A stretch of DNA of 16,281 nt from Clostridium sp. CAG:510 (lineage in GTDB: Bacteria > Bacillota > Clostridia > Lachnospirales > Lachnospiraceae), in assembly GCA_000434615.1 (NCBI GenBank), contig FR880787.1, positions 1 to 16,281 on the forward strand, read 5' to 3'. Shown piece after piece: positions 1-6,967 of this stretch. How positions within the stretch are numbered: the first letter of the stretch is position 1; each line of letters begins with the position of its first letter. Both the position numbers and the translations under genes were made by a program. Under the pieces are notes generated by a model. It saw nothing but the letters and a program-made list of their open reading frames with translations. It was not told where the DNA came from and did not search any database.

Positions 1-29
1 TTAGCTATACGCTTTTTGATCTTTTCCAT
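1..29 (-). CDS. 5' end of a minus-strand gene leaving the window
   Basis: An ATG at 29-27 on the minus strand opens the frame MEKIKKRIA and runs off the left edge. It is preceded by a purine-rich ribosome binding site (AGGAAGG, about 10 bases before the ATG) and, further up, by an extended -10 element. Only nine residues are visible, so neither family nor function can be named. The basic N terminus fits many cytoplasmic or membrane proteins. Confidence rests only on the RBS and promoter context. Confidence 0.4.
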
Positions 30-82
30 GATAATTTTCCCTTCCTTTGTAAATTCATTTTTGTTTATCCACAAATAGCTTT

Positions 83-91
83 AATATAGCA
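83..91 (-). promoter_or_regulatory. Extended -10 promoter element for the gene leaving the left edge
   Basis: On the minus strand the sequence reads TGC followed by TATATT, an extended -10 (TGnTATATT) lying about 55 bases before the start at 29. No good -35 hexamer stands 17 bases upstream, which is tolerated for extended -10 promoters. This is a pattern match only. Confidence 0.35.
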
Positions 92-167
92 TACTTTATT
101 AGAAAAATCTATTACAAAAGTATTAAATCATTTTCTACTAAATATTAGTGGTTCTATTGCTAGAAAC

Positions 168-216
168 TGGTGAAAATTAATCTAATTTCTGTCTCCTGGA
201 TGAACACTTTTCACCA
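168..216. repeat. 9-bp inverted repeat in gene-free DNA
   Basis: TGGTGAAAA at 168-176 is mirrored exactly by TTTTCACCA at 208-216, with 31 bases between. It sits in the 92-255 gap, which has no convincing gene. A smaller dyad (ACTAA-ATA-TTAGT, about 138-150) lies just to its left. These could be an operator or the remains of an insertion element; nothing else in the gap can be interpreted. Confidence 0.45.
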
Positions 217-255
217 TGCTGATTTTTATTCTATTTTTAGTTTATTGACGTGAAC

Positions 256-423
256 CTAAATTACGCTTCTTGCATAGTTGATTGGGATTTGAGCTTCATT
301 ACTATTTAATCTGTCTTTTTCTCTGCATAAGCTTTGTAACAGTTCCTCAATCTCCGTTTTGCCTGTATGATAAATCACAGCCATAAACTCATCGCCGCCA
401 TATCTTCCCATAAAATCCTTGTC
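256..423 (-). pseudogene. 3' fragment of a GGDEF (diguanylate cyclase) gene
   Basis: Read on the minus strand, 423 to 256 gives 55 codons and a TAG stop. It contains FMGRYGGDEFMAVI, which is the GGDEF active-site loop (the A-site of diguanylate cyclases, enzymes that make cyclic di-GMP from two GTP), followed by the expected amphipathic stretch (EIEELLQSLCREK). Only the last third of a GGDEF domain is present. There is no start codon. In the same frame a TAA lies nine codons upstream, and the neighbouring frames upstream give no recognisable GGDEF N-terminal half (the DxLTxLxNR segment is missing). It is therefore a decayed remnant that cannot make cyclic di-GMP. The end reads into INYARSVI, where an intact domain would continue with the strand after the active site, so the 3' side may be broken too. 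Confidence 0.75.
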
Positions 424-548
424 CGGGATCTGTCTCGATTTCTGTTTTTAATTTCTCCCAATAATCACTCTGAACCTGCATAATTGATCACACGTGCAGT
501 CCCTTGTAACCTGGTAATCTGTACCATTATCATAATAACTCAAACTTC

Positions 549-564
549 GCACATTAAAATGTGC
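549..564. repeat. Perfect 7-bp hairpin upstream of the IS4-type transposase fragment
   Basis: GCACATT and AATGTGC flank an AA spacer, forming a perfect short palindrome about 90 bases before the transposase start. It lies in the otherwise gene-free stretch 424-654 and could be part of the left end of the insertion sequence, but the opposite end is lost, so terminal-repeat status cannot be shown. Confidence 0.35.
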
Positions 565-654
565 CTATAATAACTGGCATGAAAATAGTATGAAACCAAT
601 AGTTTTGATATAATTGAGTTGCCAAAAAACAATTACAAACCGGAGGCTCATGCT

Positions 655-1165
655 ATGAATAAAAGTATAACACAAGCGACTCAAAATGATAAGCATATTT
701 CTAAATCTATCAAACGATTTTTTACAAGGTTTCATATTTCCTCAGCCTTGAAAACTGCCAATGCCTATAAAATGAAAGGCACTCCGGTAACGGAGATTTT
801 TCAATACATTTTTCTGCTGATTTTCTCCAACAGAAGTATGTATATGAGTCTACTTACAGAAAAAAATGCGTTTTACTACAATCCTTGCATCCAGAATCAT
901 AAACAACGCTATTCTTCCACTGGATTCGGAAGACCGTGCCAATGTTCTTATTATAGACGATTCCATGTTTGAACGTAACCGTTCTAAAAAGGTAGAGCTT
1001 CTTACAAAGGTCTATGACCACGCAAAACATAAATATCGCTTCGGATTTAGAATGCTTACTCTTGGATGGTCAGATGGGAGTACATTTTTGCCGGTAAACA
1101 GCATTCTTCTTTCTACAGAAAACAAAAAGAATCGTATCAATGAAGCGGCTGAGGTAGACAAAAGA
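655..1165 (+). pseudogene. IS4-type DDE transposase, internally deleted and truncated
   Basis: The start is ATG at 655, eight bases after a CGGAGG ribosome binding site at 641-646. It opens MNKSITQATQNDKHISKS, a typical N terminus of a clostridial IS4-type transposase. The first frame runs through FQYIFLLIFSNRSMYMSLL. Near 860-867 the homology moves to another frame (RFTTILASRIINNAILPLD), and the residues expected between the two blocks are missing, so there is an internal deletion plus a frame change. The second block holds VLIIDDSMFERNRSKK, with the first catalytic aspartate region of the DDE triad, then FGFRMLTLGWSDG and ENKKNRINEA. Homology stops abruptly after EVDKR at about 1165, and the rest of the catalytic domain is absent. 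The protein cannot be an active transposase. Confidence 0.85.
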
Positions 1166-1213
1166 GACTCAAATCGTGGGGTTCAGGATATTCTCATTCT
1201 CTGCTCCAGCGTA

Positions 1214-1354
1214 TTTTTTTCAATCCCGACTGACACGCTCCTGATAGTGTTCCTGAAATACTCTCAGGAGCTACGTGACTTCTGTGGCTTTGATATTGTA
1301 CCGGATGGCTCAAAATACGCTCGCCTTAAACAGGATTTCTTATCGGACTTGTTT
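1214..1354 (+). pseudogene. Fragment of a second, unrelated transposase (DUF772-type N-terminal region)
   Basis: In the same frame as the tail of the IS4-type remnant the translation becomes FSIPTDTLLIVFLKYSQELR followed by DFCGFDIVPDGSKYARLKQD. This pattern (FLKYS, ELRDFCGF, VPD, FKQDFL-like) matches, from my knowledge of the family, the N-terminal region of IS5/IS1182-like transposases of clostridia. It begins without a start codon and ends near 1354, where the sequence passes into the antisense of the minus-strand hypothetical gene. It is a short internal piece with no catalytic residues, placed beside the first remnant by insertion or recombination. The 48 bases between the two fragments match neither. 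Confidence 0.6.
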
Positions 1355-1672
1355 CACTTTTCTCCCCCGCTTTCATTCCTTCCTCAATCATCTTTGTTAT
1401 TTCACTGCAAAAATCAGAATAATCCCTGTAACCTAACAACAGCATATTATTCTTCAGCTTATCCAGTGCCTCTTCAAATCGTGCTGTATCCTTTTTTCCC
1501 ACTTTACAAAAATGATACGGTATGGCGAGTCTTCTCTTGCATATTCCCTCTTGTATTTTATTCTTACCTTATCTTGCACAAATAACCGGTCAGCCGGATA
1601 GGAACTATGGTCTATATATGTATAAAACACGGAAAATATCGAAAAATTGCTCATTCTCCAGTAGTTTTTCAT
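1326..1672 (-). pseudogene. Frameshifted hypothetical protein (MKNYWRMSNFSIF type)
   Basis: An ATG at 1672 follows an AGAAGGAG ribosome binding site (six-base gap), so this was a real gene start. The first frame reads MKNYWRMSNFSIFSVFYTY then YPADRLFVQDKVRIKYKREY and changes frame at a run of five T residues on the minus strand (plus-strand A-run 1508-1512). Restoring one T gives SPYRIIFCKVGKKDTARFEE followed by ALDKLKNNMLLLGYRDYSDF and CSEITKMIEEGMKAGEK. The final ten or so codons before the TAA at 1326 are antisense to the transposase piece at 1214-1354, so the C terminus has also been replaced. I do not recognise the family. The protein would be soluble, basic, about 105-115 residues, with a helical C-terminal half. 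The frameshift is either real decay or a homopolymer sequencing error. Confidence 0.55.
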
Positions 1673-1735
1673 CCTTTTCTCCTTCTACATGTTATGTCCT
1701 TGGCAACTGGTATCAGCTTACTGCCTTGCATACAA

Positions 1736-1759
1736 TTTGTCATTGAACCAGTAGTTTAA
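1736..1759. repeat. 24-bp motif, copy 1
   Basis: TTTGTCATTGAAC, three variable bases, then TAGTTTAA. The same motif recurs at 7924-7947 with 21 of 24 bases identical. This copy lies 64-87 bases before the minus-strand start at 1672 and also covers the stop codon and last codons of the XRE-type fragment. Confidence 0.55.
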
Positions 1760-2051
1760 AATATATTCCCTTTAAAAGAACAATATCCCCGTCAATAACG
1801 AGGATATCTTCCATACTTGTATGTAGTAACCTGCTTAAGATTACAAAATTGTCCAGGCTCGGTAATGACCTGCCGGAAAGCCATTTGTAAATGGCCTGCG
1901 GATTTTCAAATCCCATGGCATTCTGCCATCCTTCGTTTTCCACGTTTGTGGTCCGCTCACACTGTATGTCATCTGTCAGTGTGTGACATTTGAATATGAT
2001 TTCTTCCTCTTCCCCATAGGTGGGTCTATTATCGTTATTTTCCGGATTCAT
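1740..2051 (-). pseudogene. Chimeric XRE-type helix-turn-helix remnant
   Basis: The open frame extends from 2090 (overlapping the end of the membrane protein gene by 29 bp) or from ATG 2051 to the stop at 1740; no good ribosome binding site precedes either start. The C-terminal half, MGFENPQAIYKWLSGRSLPS then LDNFVILSRLLHTSMEDILV, is the recognition-helix end of an XRE/Cro-type HTH domain as found in small clostridial regulators. The N-terminal half (RPTYGEEEEIIFKCHTLTDD) does not belong to an HTH. It distantly resembles the first strand of some LytTR-type regulators, which is a weak guess. Restoring one base near 1926-1927 would give KTKDVQNAMGFENPQ, a more normal lead into the HTH, suggesting another one-base loss. 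Probably two fused relics; a small expressed protein cannot be excluded. Confidence 0.5.
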
Positions 2052-2061
2052 TCGTCCATTT

Positions 2062-2916
2062 TCAAATCCATCGTAAAATAAACTGTCCAAGAAACAATCC
2101 CGCTAAAAAAGAAGTCAGATTTGCTGCAAGTGAATATACTGTTGCTTCATAAGTCCCGATTGGCGGATCATTTGTTTTTTTAAGTGCAACAGAATATACA
2201 AAAGCTTCCGCTGCGGAAATGATTATCTCAGTTAAAAGATACAGAAGGGCAGTATAAAGTCCCATACCATATAAACTGATATTCCATAAAAGACTGATAT
2301 TCAGAAATAACTGCGTAACGACATTTGTTACAATCAGTACGCATATTGATTTTTTCCCTTTGATTTGAAAAAGAAATGCTACACCAATCTCTATGATAAT
2401 AGTCAGTACAGCCCGTACTGTAACCAGCAATGCTGCCCCCATCCAGTCATACGAATCATTTTCCAACAGAAGTCTTCCATCTTCTGATATTTTATTGATA
2501 TCTACTATATACACTTCCTCAAATTTTTGTCTTGTATAAAAATCACTTTCCAACATTTTATCTTCATCCGGAAGATATACCACCAGTTTATATTTTTCAG
2601 GCGGCATATAACCGCAGGCCATTCTCGGATTTTCTTCATTGATAATCCAGATATCCTCAACAAACCTTGCCTCTTCTTTCTCGGAATAATTTAGAAAAGT
2701 CTGCTTGATTTCTTCAGGAACCTGCCTCCAATTGCCGGATGATACCGGTGATGGTCCGCCTTCCAGTGCATAAAGGCTGGCATAGATTGTCCTATCACCA
2801 ATATTTTCAAACGCAAAATAGATACAGGGCTTAGGTCCCATATCTGCATATACTGTCATTGGATGCAAAAATATAAATATAAAAAAAGTTAATATTACTA
2901 TATACTTTTTCTTCAT
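2062..2916 (-). CDS. Exported or membrane protein of unknown function
   Basis: The start ATG at 2916 is chosen because GAGAGG lies seven bases upstream; a GTG five codons earlier would overlap that site. The 284-residue product has a signal peptide (MKKKYIVILTFFIFIFLHPM, likely cut after VYA near residue 24), an extracytoplasmic domain of about 130 residues starting DMGPKPCIYFAFENIGD, then about four membrane segments (near 158-180, 188-210, 218-242 and 260-284). It resembles hypothetical membrane proteins of Lachnospiraceae that begin ADMGPKP after the signal peptide; no function is known to me. It starts 11 bases after the stop of a gene fragment at 2928-3071, an arrangement typical of translational coupling, so it has probably lost its upstream operon partner. 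It appears intact, although everything around it is broken. Confidence 0.72.
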   Translation of the reverse strand: MKKKYIVILTFFIFIFLHPMTVYADMGPKPCIYFAFENIGDRTIYASLYALEGGPSPVSSGNWRQVPEEIKQTFLNYSEKEEARFVEDIWIINEENPRMACGYMPPEKYKLVVYLPDEDKMLESDFYTRQKFEEVYIVDINKISEDGRLLLENDSYDWMGAALLVTVRAVLTIIIEIGVAFLFQIKGKKSICVLIVTNVVTQLFLNISLLWNISLYGMGLYTALLYLLTEIIISAAEAFVYSVALKKTNDPPIGTYEATVYSLAANLTSFLAGLFLGQFILRWI

Positions 2917-2927
2917 CCTTAAACCTC

Positions 2928-3071
2928 TCACTTTTGGGGTTCGATTGTTTCAGGTGATGTCACACCAATCCACCGAATAAAAGCTGTTTTATCTGAACTA
3001 TTATAGCCGGTGCTTTCATAAAACCTTAAAAACGCAGATATAATCTCCCTATTTTCCCGCAGAGAAGTCAG
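2928..3071 (-). pseudogene. 47-codon tail of a lost gene, directly behind the ABC permease stop
   Basis: Directly after the permease stop at 3072 the same frame stays open for 47 codons (LTSLRENREIISAFLRFYES then TGYNSSDKTAFIRWIGVTSP) and ends with a TGA 11 bases before the next start. There is no start codon or RBS. The composition looks protein-like, and the stop placed just before a good RBS suggests the genuine 3' end of a gene once co-translated with the membrane protein at 2062-2916. I do not recognise the family. Chance openness over 47 codons is possible, so confidence is modest. Confidence 0.35.
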
Positions 3072-3703
3072 TCACAGATAAAGGACTCCCAGAAGCACTA
3101 TGCTTCCTACCATGACCATGATCATCTGCTCCACGCTTACCACGTGCCTGCGAAACTGCGGATTGCAGTCCAGGGTATCCTTGACGGTCGCAATCATTTC
3201 CTCCGGCAGATTTTGTTTCTCCATCTCTTCAATAATACCACGCAGCATGTGATTCTTCAATAAAGAAGTTCCGTAAGTGCTCGGCAGATAAGACAATACT
3301 TTCTGCAATCCAGTGCCAAAATTGGATATTGGCATATAGGCTCCGCACAAAAAGCCGTAACCGGCGCTGACGATGGTTCCCACTGCCGAAAGCTGTCCCT
3401 GTGTCGTCAGCGGAAGGCCGATAATGCCGGAAAGTGTGCTGCAAAAAGCACAATCAGTATCTCATCCCCCATAATCCACAGTACATCAGCCGCACTCAAA
3501 TACCACCCCATTTTGTACATATAGCACAGGCACAGAATAAGTGCCAGTCCGTTTCCCAAAATAGTGGTGCTTTTTCCGGCTCCGTTTACCCCCAGAAAAG
3601 CAAACAGCTCTCCCTTTTTCACCTGAAAACTCAGGTCGTTTACTGCTTTTACATCCCCAAAGCTTTTGCTTAAGTGACTGATTTTAATAATTTCCGGTTC
3701 CAC
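3072..3703 (-). pseudogene. ABC transporter relic: ATPase P-loop fused to permease C-terminal half
   Basis: The start is GTG at 3703, eight bases after AAGGAGG; it reads MEPEIIKISHLSKSFGDVKA and continues to the Walker A motif GVNGAGKSTT at about residues 39-48. Right after it, near 3557-3562, the frame enters a hydrophobic permease segment (LGNGLALILCLCYMYKMGWY) with none of the Q-loop, LSGGQ signature, Walker B or H-loop. A deletion has removed most of the ATPase and the first half of the permease. A second defect follows: at the plus-strand A-run 3443-3447 one base is missing. Restoring it reads FCSTLSGIIGLPLTTQGQLS then AVGTIVSAGYGFLCGAYMPI, the classic C-terminal half of an ABC-2 type (DUF/drug or antibiotic export) permease, ending at 3072. 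An intact system would be an ATPase of about 240-300 residues plus a six-segment permease. Not functional. Confidence 0.87.
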
Positions 3704-3791
3704 TGTATCATCCTCCTTACACATGACTCTCATGTCTTTTATCACCTATGCTTTTTATAGCGGATTTTCGAAGATGTGTCTATGGGATTCA

Positions 3792-3845
3792 ACGTAGGAT
3801 GCCTTATTTTACATGTAAGCTGCAGATATTTGCGTTTTCCTACGT
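3792..3845. repeat. 8-bp inverted repeat enclosing a 10-bp palindrome
   Basis: ACGTAGGA at 3792-3799 is mirrored by TCCTACGT at 3838-3845. Between them lies the perfect palindrome TTACATGTAA (about 3809-3818). The element occupies the short gap between the ABC relic and the terminator of the DUF4143 gene. The central motif (TATTTTACATGTAA) recurs almost exactly near the right end of the window at 16239-16252. Confidence 0.4.
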
Positions 3846-3847
3846 AG

Positions 3848-3882
3848 AAAGGCGAAGTACCTTGCAGGGTACTCCGCCTTTT
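3848..3882 (-). terminator. Terminator hairpin behind the DUF4143 gene
   Basis: GGCGGAGTACC pairs with GGTACTTCGCC (one G-U pair on the minus strand) around a short loop, 17 bases after the stop at 3900, with flanking A and T runs extending the stem. The minus-strand tail is only TTTC and the plus-strand side ends TTTTCATT, so it may work in both directions, with moderate strength. Confidence 0.6.
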
Positions 3883-3899
3883 CATTCGTTGCCTGGATG

Positions 3900-5123
3900 T
3901 TAAATCATCCAAATCGGTACAATATAATTGTCTCTGTCAATCGCTCCCAGCCCCGGTTTCATACAGATAATGGCTCCCTTGGAACGTGGTGTAGAAGACT
4001 TGTCTAAAAGTTCAAATACCTTTGTCAGCTCGGTTCCGGGATTTGATGTTTTTTTGATTTCAATGGGATTTAAAACGCCGTCGTGTTCCAGAACAATATC
4101 AATCTCTTTGGCATCCTTATCCCGGTAGTAATACATATATGGCTCCATACCGCAGTTCCAATAAGTTTTGGCTATCTCCGCAACCACATAATTTTCAAGA
4201 ATTGCTCCGTTCATGGCTCCACTTTCCAGTGTATCCGCACTGCTCCACTTTGTCAGGTAACATACCAGTCCTGTATCATAAAAATACAGCTTCGGTGTTT
4301 TTACCAGTCGCTTCAGCAGATTATTGGAATACGGATGAAGATAGAAAATGATTCCCAGTGTTTCCAAAATGCCCAGCCAGTTTTTTGCCTGTGTCTGGTT
4401 AATGTCCGCATCCTGCGCTATATCCGCCACATTTACCATTTGTCCGCATCTTGCTGCTGCCGCTGTCATGAACTTCAGAAACTTAAGCGAATCAATCGCA
4501 TCGGACAAATCCCGAATATCCCTTTCTATATAAGTAGATAAATAACTGCTGTAAAAAATCTGGCTGTTACTATTTGCTCCGCTTACTATGGCCGGCATGG
4601 AGCCCCTGTATATCCTCTCAAAAATCCCTCTTGCATCGGTCTTATCTCTTTCTTTTTCCCGTTCAGACAGTTTCTCCAGTTCTATGGTGAAGGGTTTCAT
4701 TTCTACGCCGGATATTTCTGCCTGTGACAACGACGTAAGAGAAAGCACGGCAACTCTCCCTGCCAGAGACTCCTGCACGCCCTGCATGAGCTTAAATACC
4801 TGCGACCCGGTCAGCCAGAATGCTCCCGGCTCATGATTTTTATCGGCATACTTTTTAATATACGTAAACAGTTCCGATGCATACTGAACCTCATCGATCA
4901 GTACCGGTGGTTTATGCAATTGCAGGAACAATTCCGGATCGTTCTTTGCAAGACTTCTGTCATTCAGATCATCCAGTGTCACATATCCTCTTTCCGTTCC
5001 TTCCATCAATTTCTGAAGCATGGTGGTTTTGCCAACCTGTCTCGGTCCCGTAACCAGAACTACCGGATATTCTTTTGTGACCTGTGCTACTACCTTCTCC
5101 AGATTTCTTTTAATATAATGCAT
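3900..5123 (-). CDS. AAA ATPase with DUF4143 C-terminal domain
   Basis: This is a 407-residue protein of the large prokaryotic AAA_14/DUF4143 family. The ATPase half has Walker A GPRQVGKTT at 26-34, Walker B VLIDEVQYA around D77/E78, and a sensor-like WLTGSQVF. The C-terminal half contains the DUF4143 winged-helix region and a PD-(D/E)xK nuclease-like motif (KEIDIVLEHDG followed by PIEIKKT, about residues 338-358), all apparently intact. Family members are abundant in gut bacteria; their role is not firmly established, and proposals include DNA-associated or toxin-like activities. The start follows GAAGG eight bases upstream. It is a single-gene unit with its own dyad-covered promoter and terminator, lying between the decayed region and the intact genes. 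Confidence 0.93.
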   Translation of the reverse strand: MHYIKRNLEKVVAQVTKEYPVVLVTGPRQVGKTTMLQKLMEGTERGYVTLDDLNDRSLAKNDPELFLQLHKPPVLIDEVQYASELFTYIKKYADKNHEPGAFWLTGSQVFKLMQGVQESLAGRVAVLSLTSLSQAEISGVEMKPFTIELEKLSEREKERDKTDARGIFERIYRGSMPAIVSGANSNSQIFYSSYLSTYIERDIRDLSDAIDSLKFLKFMTAAAARCGQMVNVADIAQDADINQTQAKNWLGILETLGIIFYLHPYSNNLLKRLVKTPKLYFYDTGLVCYLTKWSSADTLESGAMNGAILENYVVAEIAKTYWNCGMEPYMYYYRDKDAKEIDIVLEHDGVLNPIEIKKTSNPGTELTKVFELLDKSSTPRSKGAIICMKPGLGAIDRDNYIVPIWMI

Positions 5124-5135
5124 ATCCGCAACCTT

Positions 5136-5176
5136 CTTTCGGCTGATTTATAATCTGATTATATTTTAGCCGAAAA
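5136..5176 (-). promoter_or_regulatory. 41-bp dyad covering the DUF4143 promoter and leader
   Basis: Two 20-base arms around a single central base (5156) match except for about five positions: TTTCGGCT/AGCCGAAA at the outside and ATAATC/GATTAT at the centre. The minus-strand TATAAT inside it is a perfect -10 hexamer; the -35 is poor. The dyad begins 13 bases before the start codon at 5123. It could be an operator for a symmetrical repressor, possibly the gene product itself, or a leader hairpin that limits translation. The 5177-5270 stretch beyond shows only a T-run on the minus strand (5181-5189) and no convincing terminator. Confidence 0.55.
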
Positions 5177-5270
5177 TCTAAAAAAAAACAAGATAACAAC
5201 TGCATTTTTCGGACGAATAAATGTGTTTCATCTGCGTTTTCGGGAGGAACAATAGGCTGCTTTCCTAAAA

Positions 5271-6899
5271 CTATGCCGCATATTCTTTTATGGCGTCCCC
5301 AACAGTCCGGTACCGGGGCGAATCCAGTACGGCCAGCAGAGCTTCATAGGGATCTTTCTTCCTTGGGTCCGCTGCCACTTTCATGGCATTCTGAGAGAAA
5401 CCGGATAAGAGACACAGACCTTCTTCATTGTCCACCTTGGGAATGGTGTCCGTTCTGCCGCACACATTCCAGAAGATGAGACGCGGCATCCGGTAGCCGT
5501 TTTCTTCGTATTCTGCGGCAATCCTGTCAAACAGAGTGTCATTTACGGTATTCCGTCTTCTGGAATACCAGTCGCAGTTTCCGACAGCCCAGTCAAATTC
5601 CATGTCGGAAATGATGAGCACCTGTTTGGGCAGTTCTTCCCGGGGTACATCCTTACTTTTTGCCATGTCAAGGATCAGGTTAAACACAGCTTCAATGTTG
5701 GTGTTTGCCACCTCGTCATGGGCAAACATGATTTCCATTTTGTCCTTCAGGCTGGTGTTGTCCTTCAGGTCGATGAACTGCGGATGTTCACTGAAGGTAA
5801 TTGCCTTGTTGTGAAATACCCCTTTTAACTGCTCCGCAAAGTAAATAGCAAGGGAGTTGCAGACCTCAATGGCACTGACAGAGCTGCTGCCGGAAGCAAA
5901 GGAAAACATGCTGCCGGAGCCGTCCGCCACCACAATGGCATCCTCCAGGCCCCAGTCGTTGGCAAAGCCGTCGGTCAGGATTTTCTTCCACATCAATTCT
6001 GCCAGAAGGTCATCCTTCAGCCCTGCTCCGCTGGGAGCGTTTTTCATAAATCGATGTACGATTTCATAGGGCATCAGACCGCCTGCATTCAGTTTTCCTT
6101 CTCCTAAAAGAACACTTTCCAGGTATTCCGTCCTTCTTTCTAAGTCATGCCTTGCAAACGCCCTGTCATAGTTTAGATTTGCCTTGGCGGGCACCTGTTC
6201 ATAAGCAATCCCCTCCCAGTCGGAAGCGGACATTTTCGTTTCCACTACGTTTCCGTAGGCTCTTAACCGGGACAGTGTCCTGCGGTATTCCTTCTGCGAC
6301 ATTTTAAAATGGTGGCAGAGTTTTCCCGCATATTCCCTTGTTTTTGCAGAAGAAGTGTTGATGCTGGGCAGCCACTTTGCAAGTAAAGAAATAGGCTCGC
6401 CGCATTTCATGGCTTCCAAATCTCTATCCAACTGCTCCTTATAAAAAGCTGCCACGTCGGCGGCAAGGGGCGTATCCAACAGTACGAGTGCGTCATCAAA
6501 GCGTCCGTATTGCGGAATAAAGGGTAGAATTGCCTGCGCAATCTTCGGCTGGGATATGGCAAGATATTTTAGACCGACGCGGAAAGTTCTTCTTTCTCCC
6601 ATTCCTTCCAAGATATCCCTTAAAAAGAACAGCCACTTTACGGCAAACCCCGGAGATTCATGAAATGCTTTTATGTACCCTTCTATGATTTCGCTCTCGC
6701 TTCGGTTTCTCAAAGAAGAAACCCTGAAATTCAAATCTAACAGTGCTTTTGTCGTGGTTCGGTAGCCCACCGCACCGTTTTCGGTTACGGATGTATTTCC
6801 GTAATTTTTCGCAAAACGGACAACATGAGCTTCTGTGGTATCCACTTCCGCAATCTCCTGATCCATATGTGTTTCATCATACCAAAATGCTCTTTTCAT
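5271..6899 (-). CDS. DUF2828 protein: TROVE-like N-terminal half plus von Willebrand A domain
   Basis: The start is ATG at 6899 (MKRAFWYDETHMDQEIAEVD), five bases after GAGGAGG. An upstream in-frame ATG at 6959 has no such site. The 542-residue protein matches the DUF2828 family: N-terminal helical repeats with GAVGYRTTTKALLDLNFRVS, WLFFLRDILEGMGERRTFRV and LLAKWLPSINTSSAKT, then a von Willebrand A domain with a complete MIDAS metal site (DGSGSM at D326, NTNIEA, SDMEFD). The N-terminal half resembles TROVE modules of Ro60 proteins, ring-shaped binders of Y RNAs and misfolded RNAs; an RNA role is therefore an inference, not established for this family. It lies 153 bp downstream of a metallophosphoesterase gene on the same strand. 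A hairpin (TTTTCCC/GGGAAAA, 6951-6967) lies 50 bases before the start. Cytoplasmic, no signal peptide. Confidence 0.9.
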   Translation of the reverse strand: MKRAFWYDETHMDQEIAEVDTTEAHVVRFAKNYGNTSVTENGAVGYRTTTKALLDLNFRVSSLRNRSESEIIEGYIKAFHESPGFAVKWLFFLRDILEGMGERRTFRVGLKYLAISQPKIAQAILPFIPQYGRFDDALVLLDTPLAADVAAFYKEQLDRDLEAMKCGEPISLLAKWLPSINTSSAKTREYAGKLCHHFKMSQKEYRRTLSRLRAYGNVVETKMSASDWEGIAYEQVPAKANLNYDRAFARHDLERRTEYLESVLLGEGKLNAGGLMPYEIVHRFMKNAPSGAGLKDDLLAELMWKKILTDGFANDWGLEDAIVVADGSGSMFSFASGSSSVSAIEVCNSLAIYFAEQLKGVFHNKAITFSEHPQFIDLKDNTSLKDKMEIMFAHDEVANTNIEAVFNLILDMAKSKDVPREELPKQVLIISDMEFDWAVGNCDWYSRRRNTVNDTLFDRIAAEYEENGYRMPRLIFWNVCGRTDTIPKVDNEEGLCLLSGFSQNAMKVAADPRKKDPYEALLAVLDSPRYRTVGDAIKEYAA

Positions 6900-6950
6900 A
6901 GTTACCTCCTCGTGTTGTCCGTATTTTTCTACCAGACGCAGATAAATGAA

Positions 6951-6967
6951 TTTTCCCATGGGGAAAA
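6951..6967 (-). other. Small perfect hairpin in the DUF2828 leader
   Basis: TTTTCCC and GGGAAAA flank a three-base loop, 52 bases before the start at 6899 and inside the 153-bp gap behind the metallophosphoesterase gene. It is not followed by a T-run, so it is unlikely to be a terminator. It might be an RNA processing or stability element; no promoter with good hexamers is visible in this gap. Confidence 0.3.

Noticed and set aside
619..654. TTG start for the IS4-type transposase
   Set aside because: The CGGAGG site lies inside this stretch and is correctly spaced for ATG 655, which begins the known MNKS N terminus.
866..1585. A single 239-residue plus-strand protein
   Set aside because: The frame is a chance chain of two transposase fragments and the antisense of a minus-strand gene, with no RBS at the start.
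3928..5153. Several plus-strand open frames opposite the DUF4143 gene
   Set aside because: They lack RBS and recognisable domains, while the minus-strand protein covers the same DNA with complete motifs.
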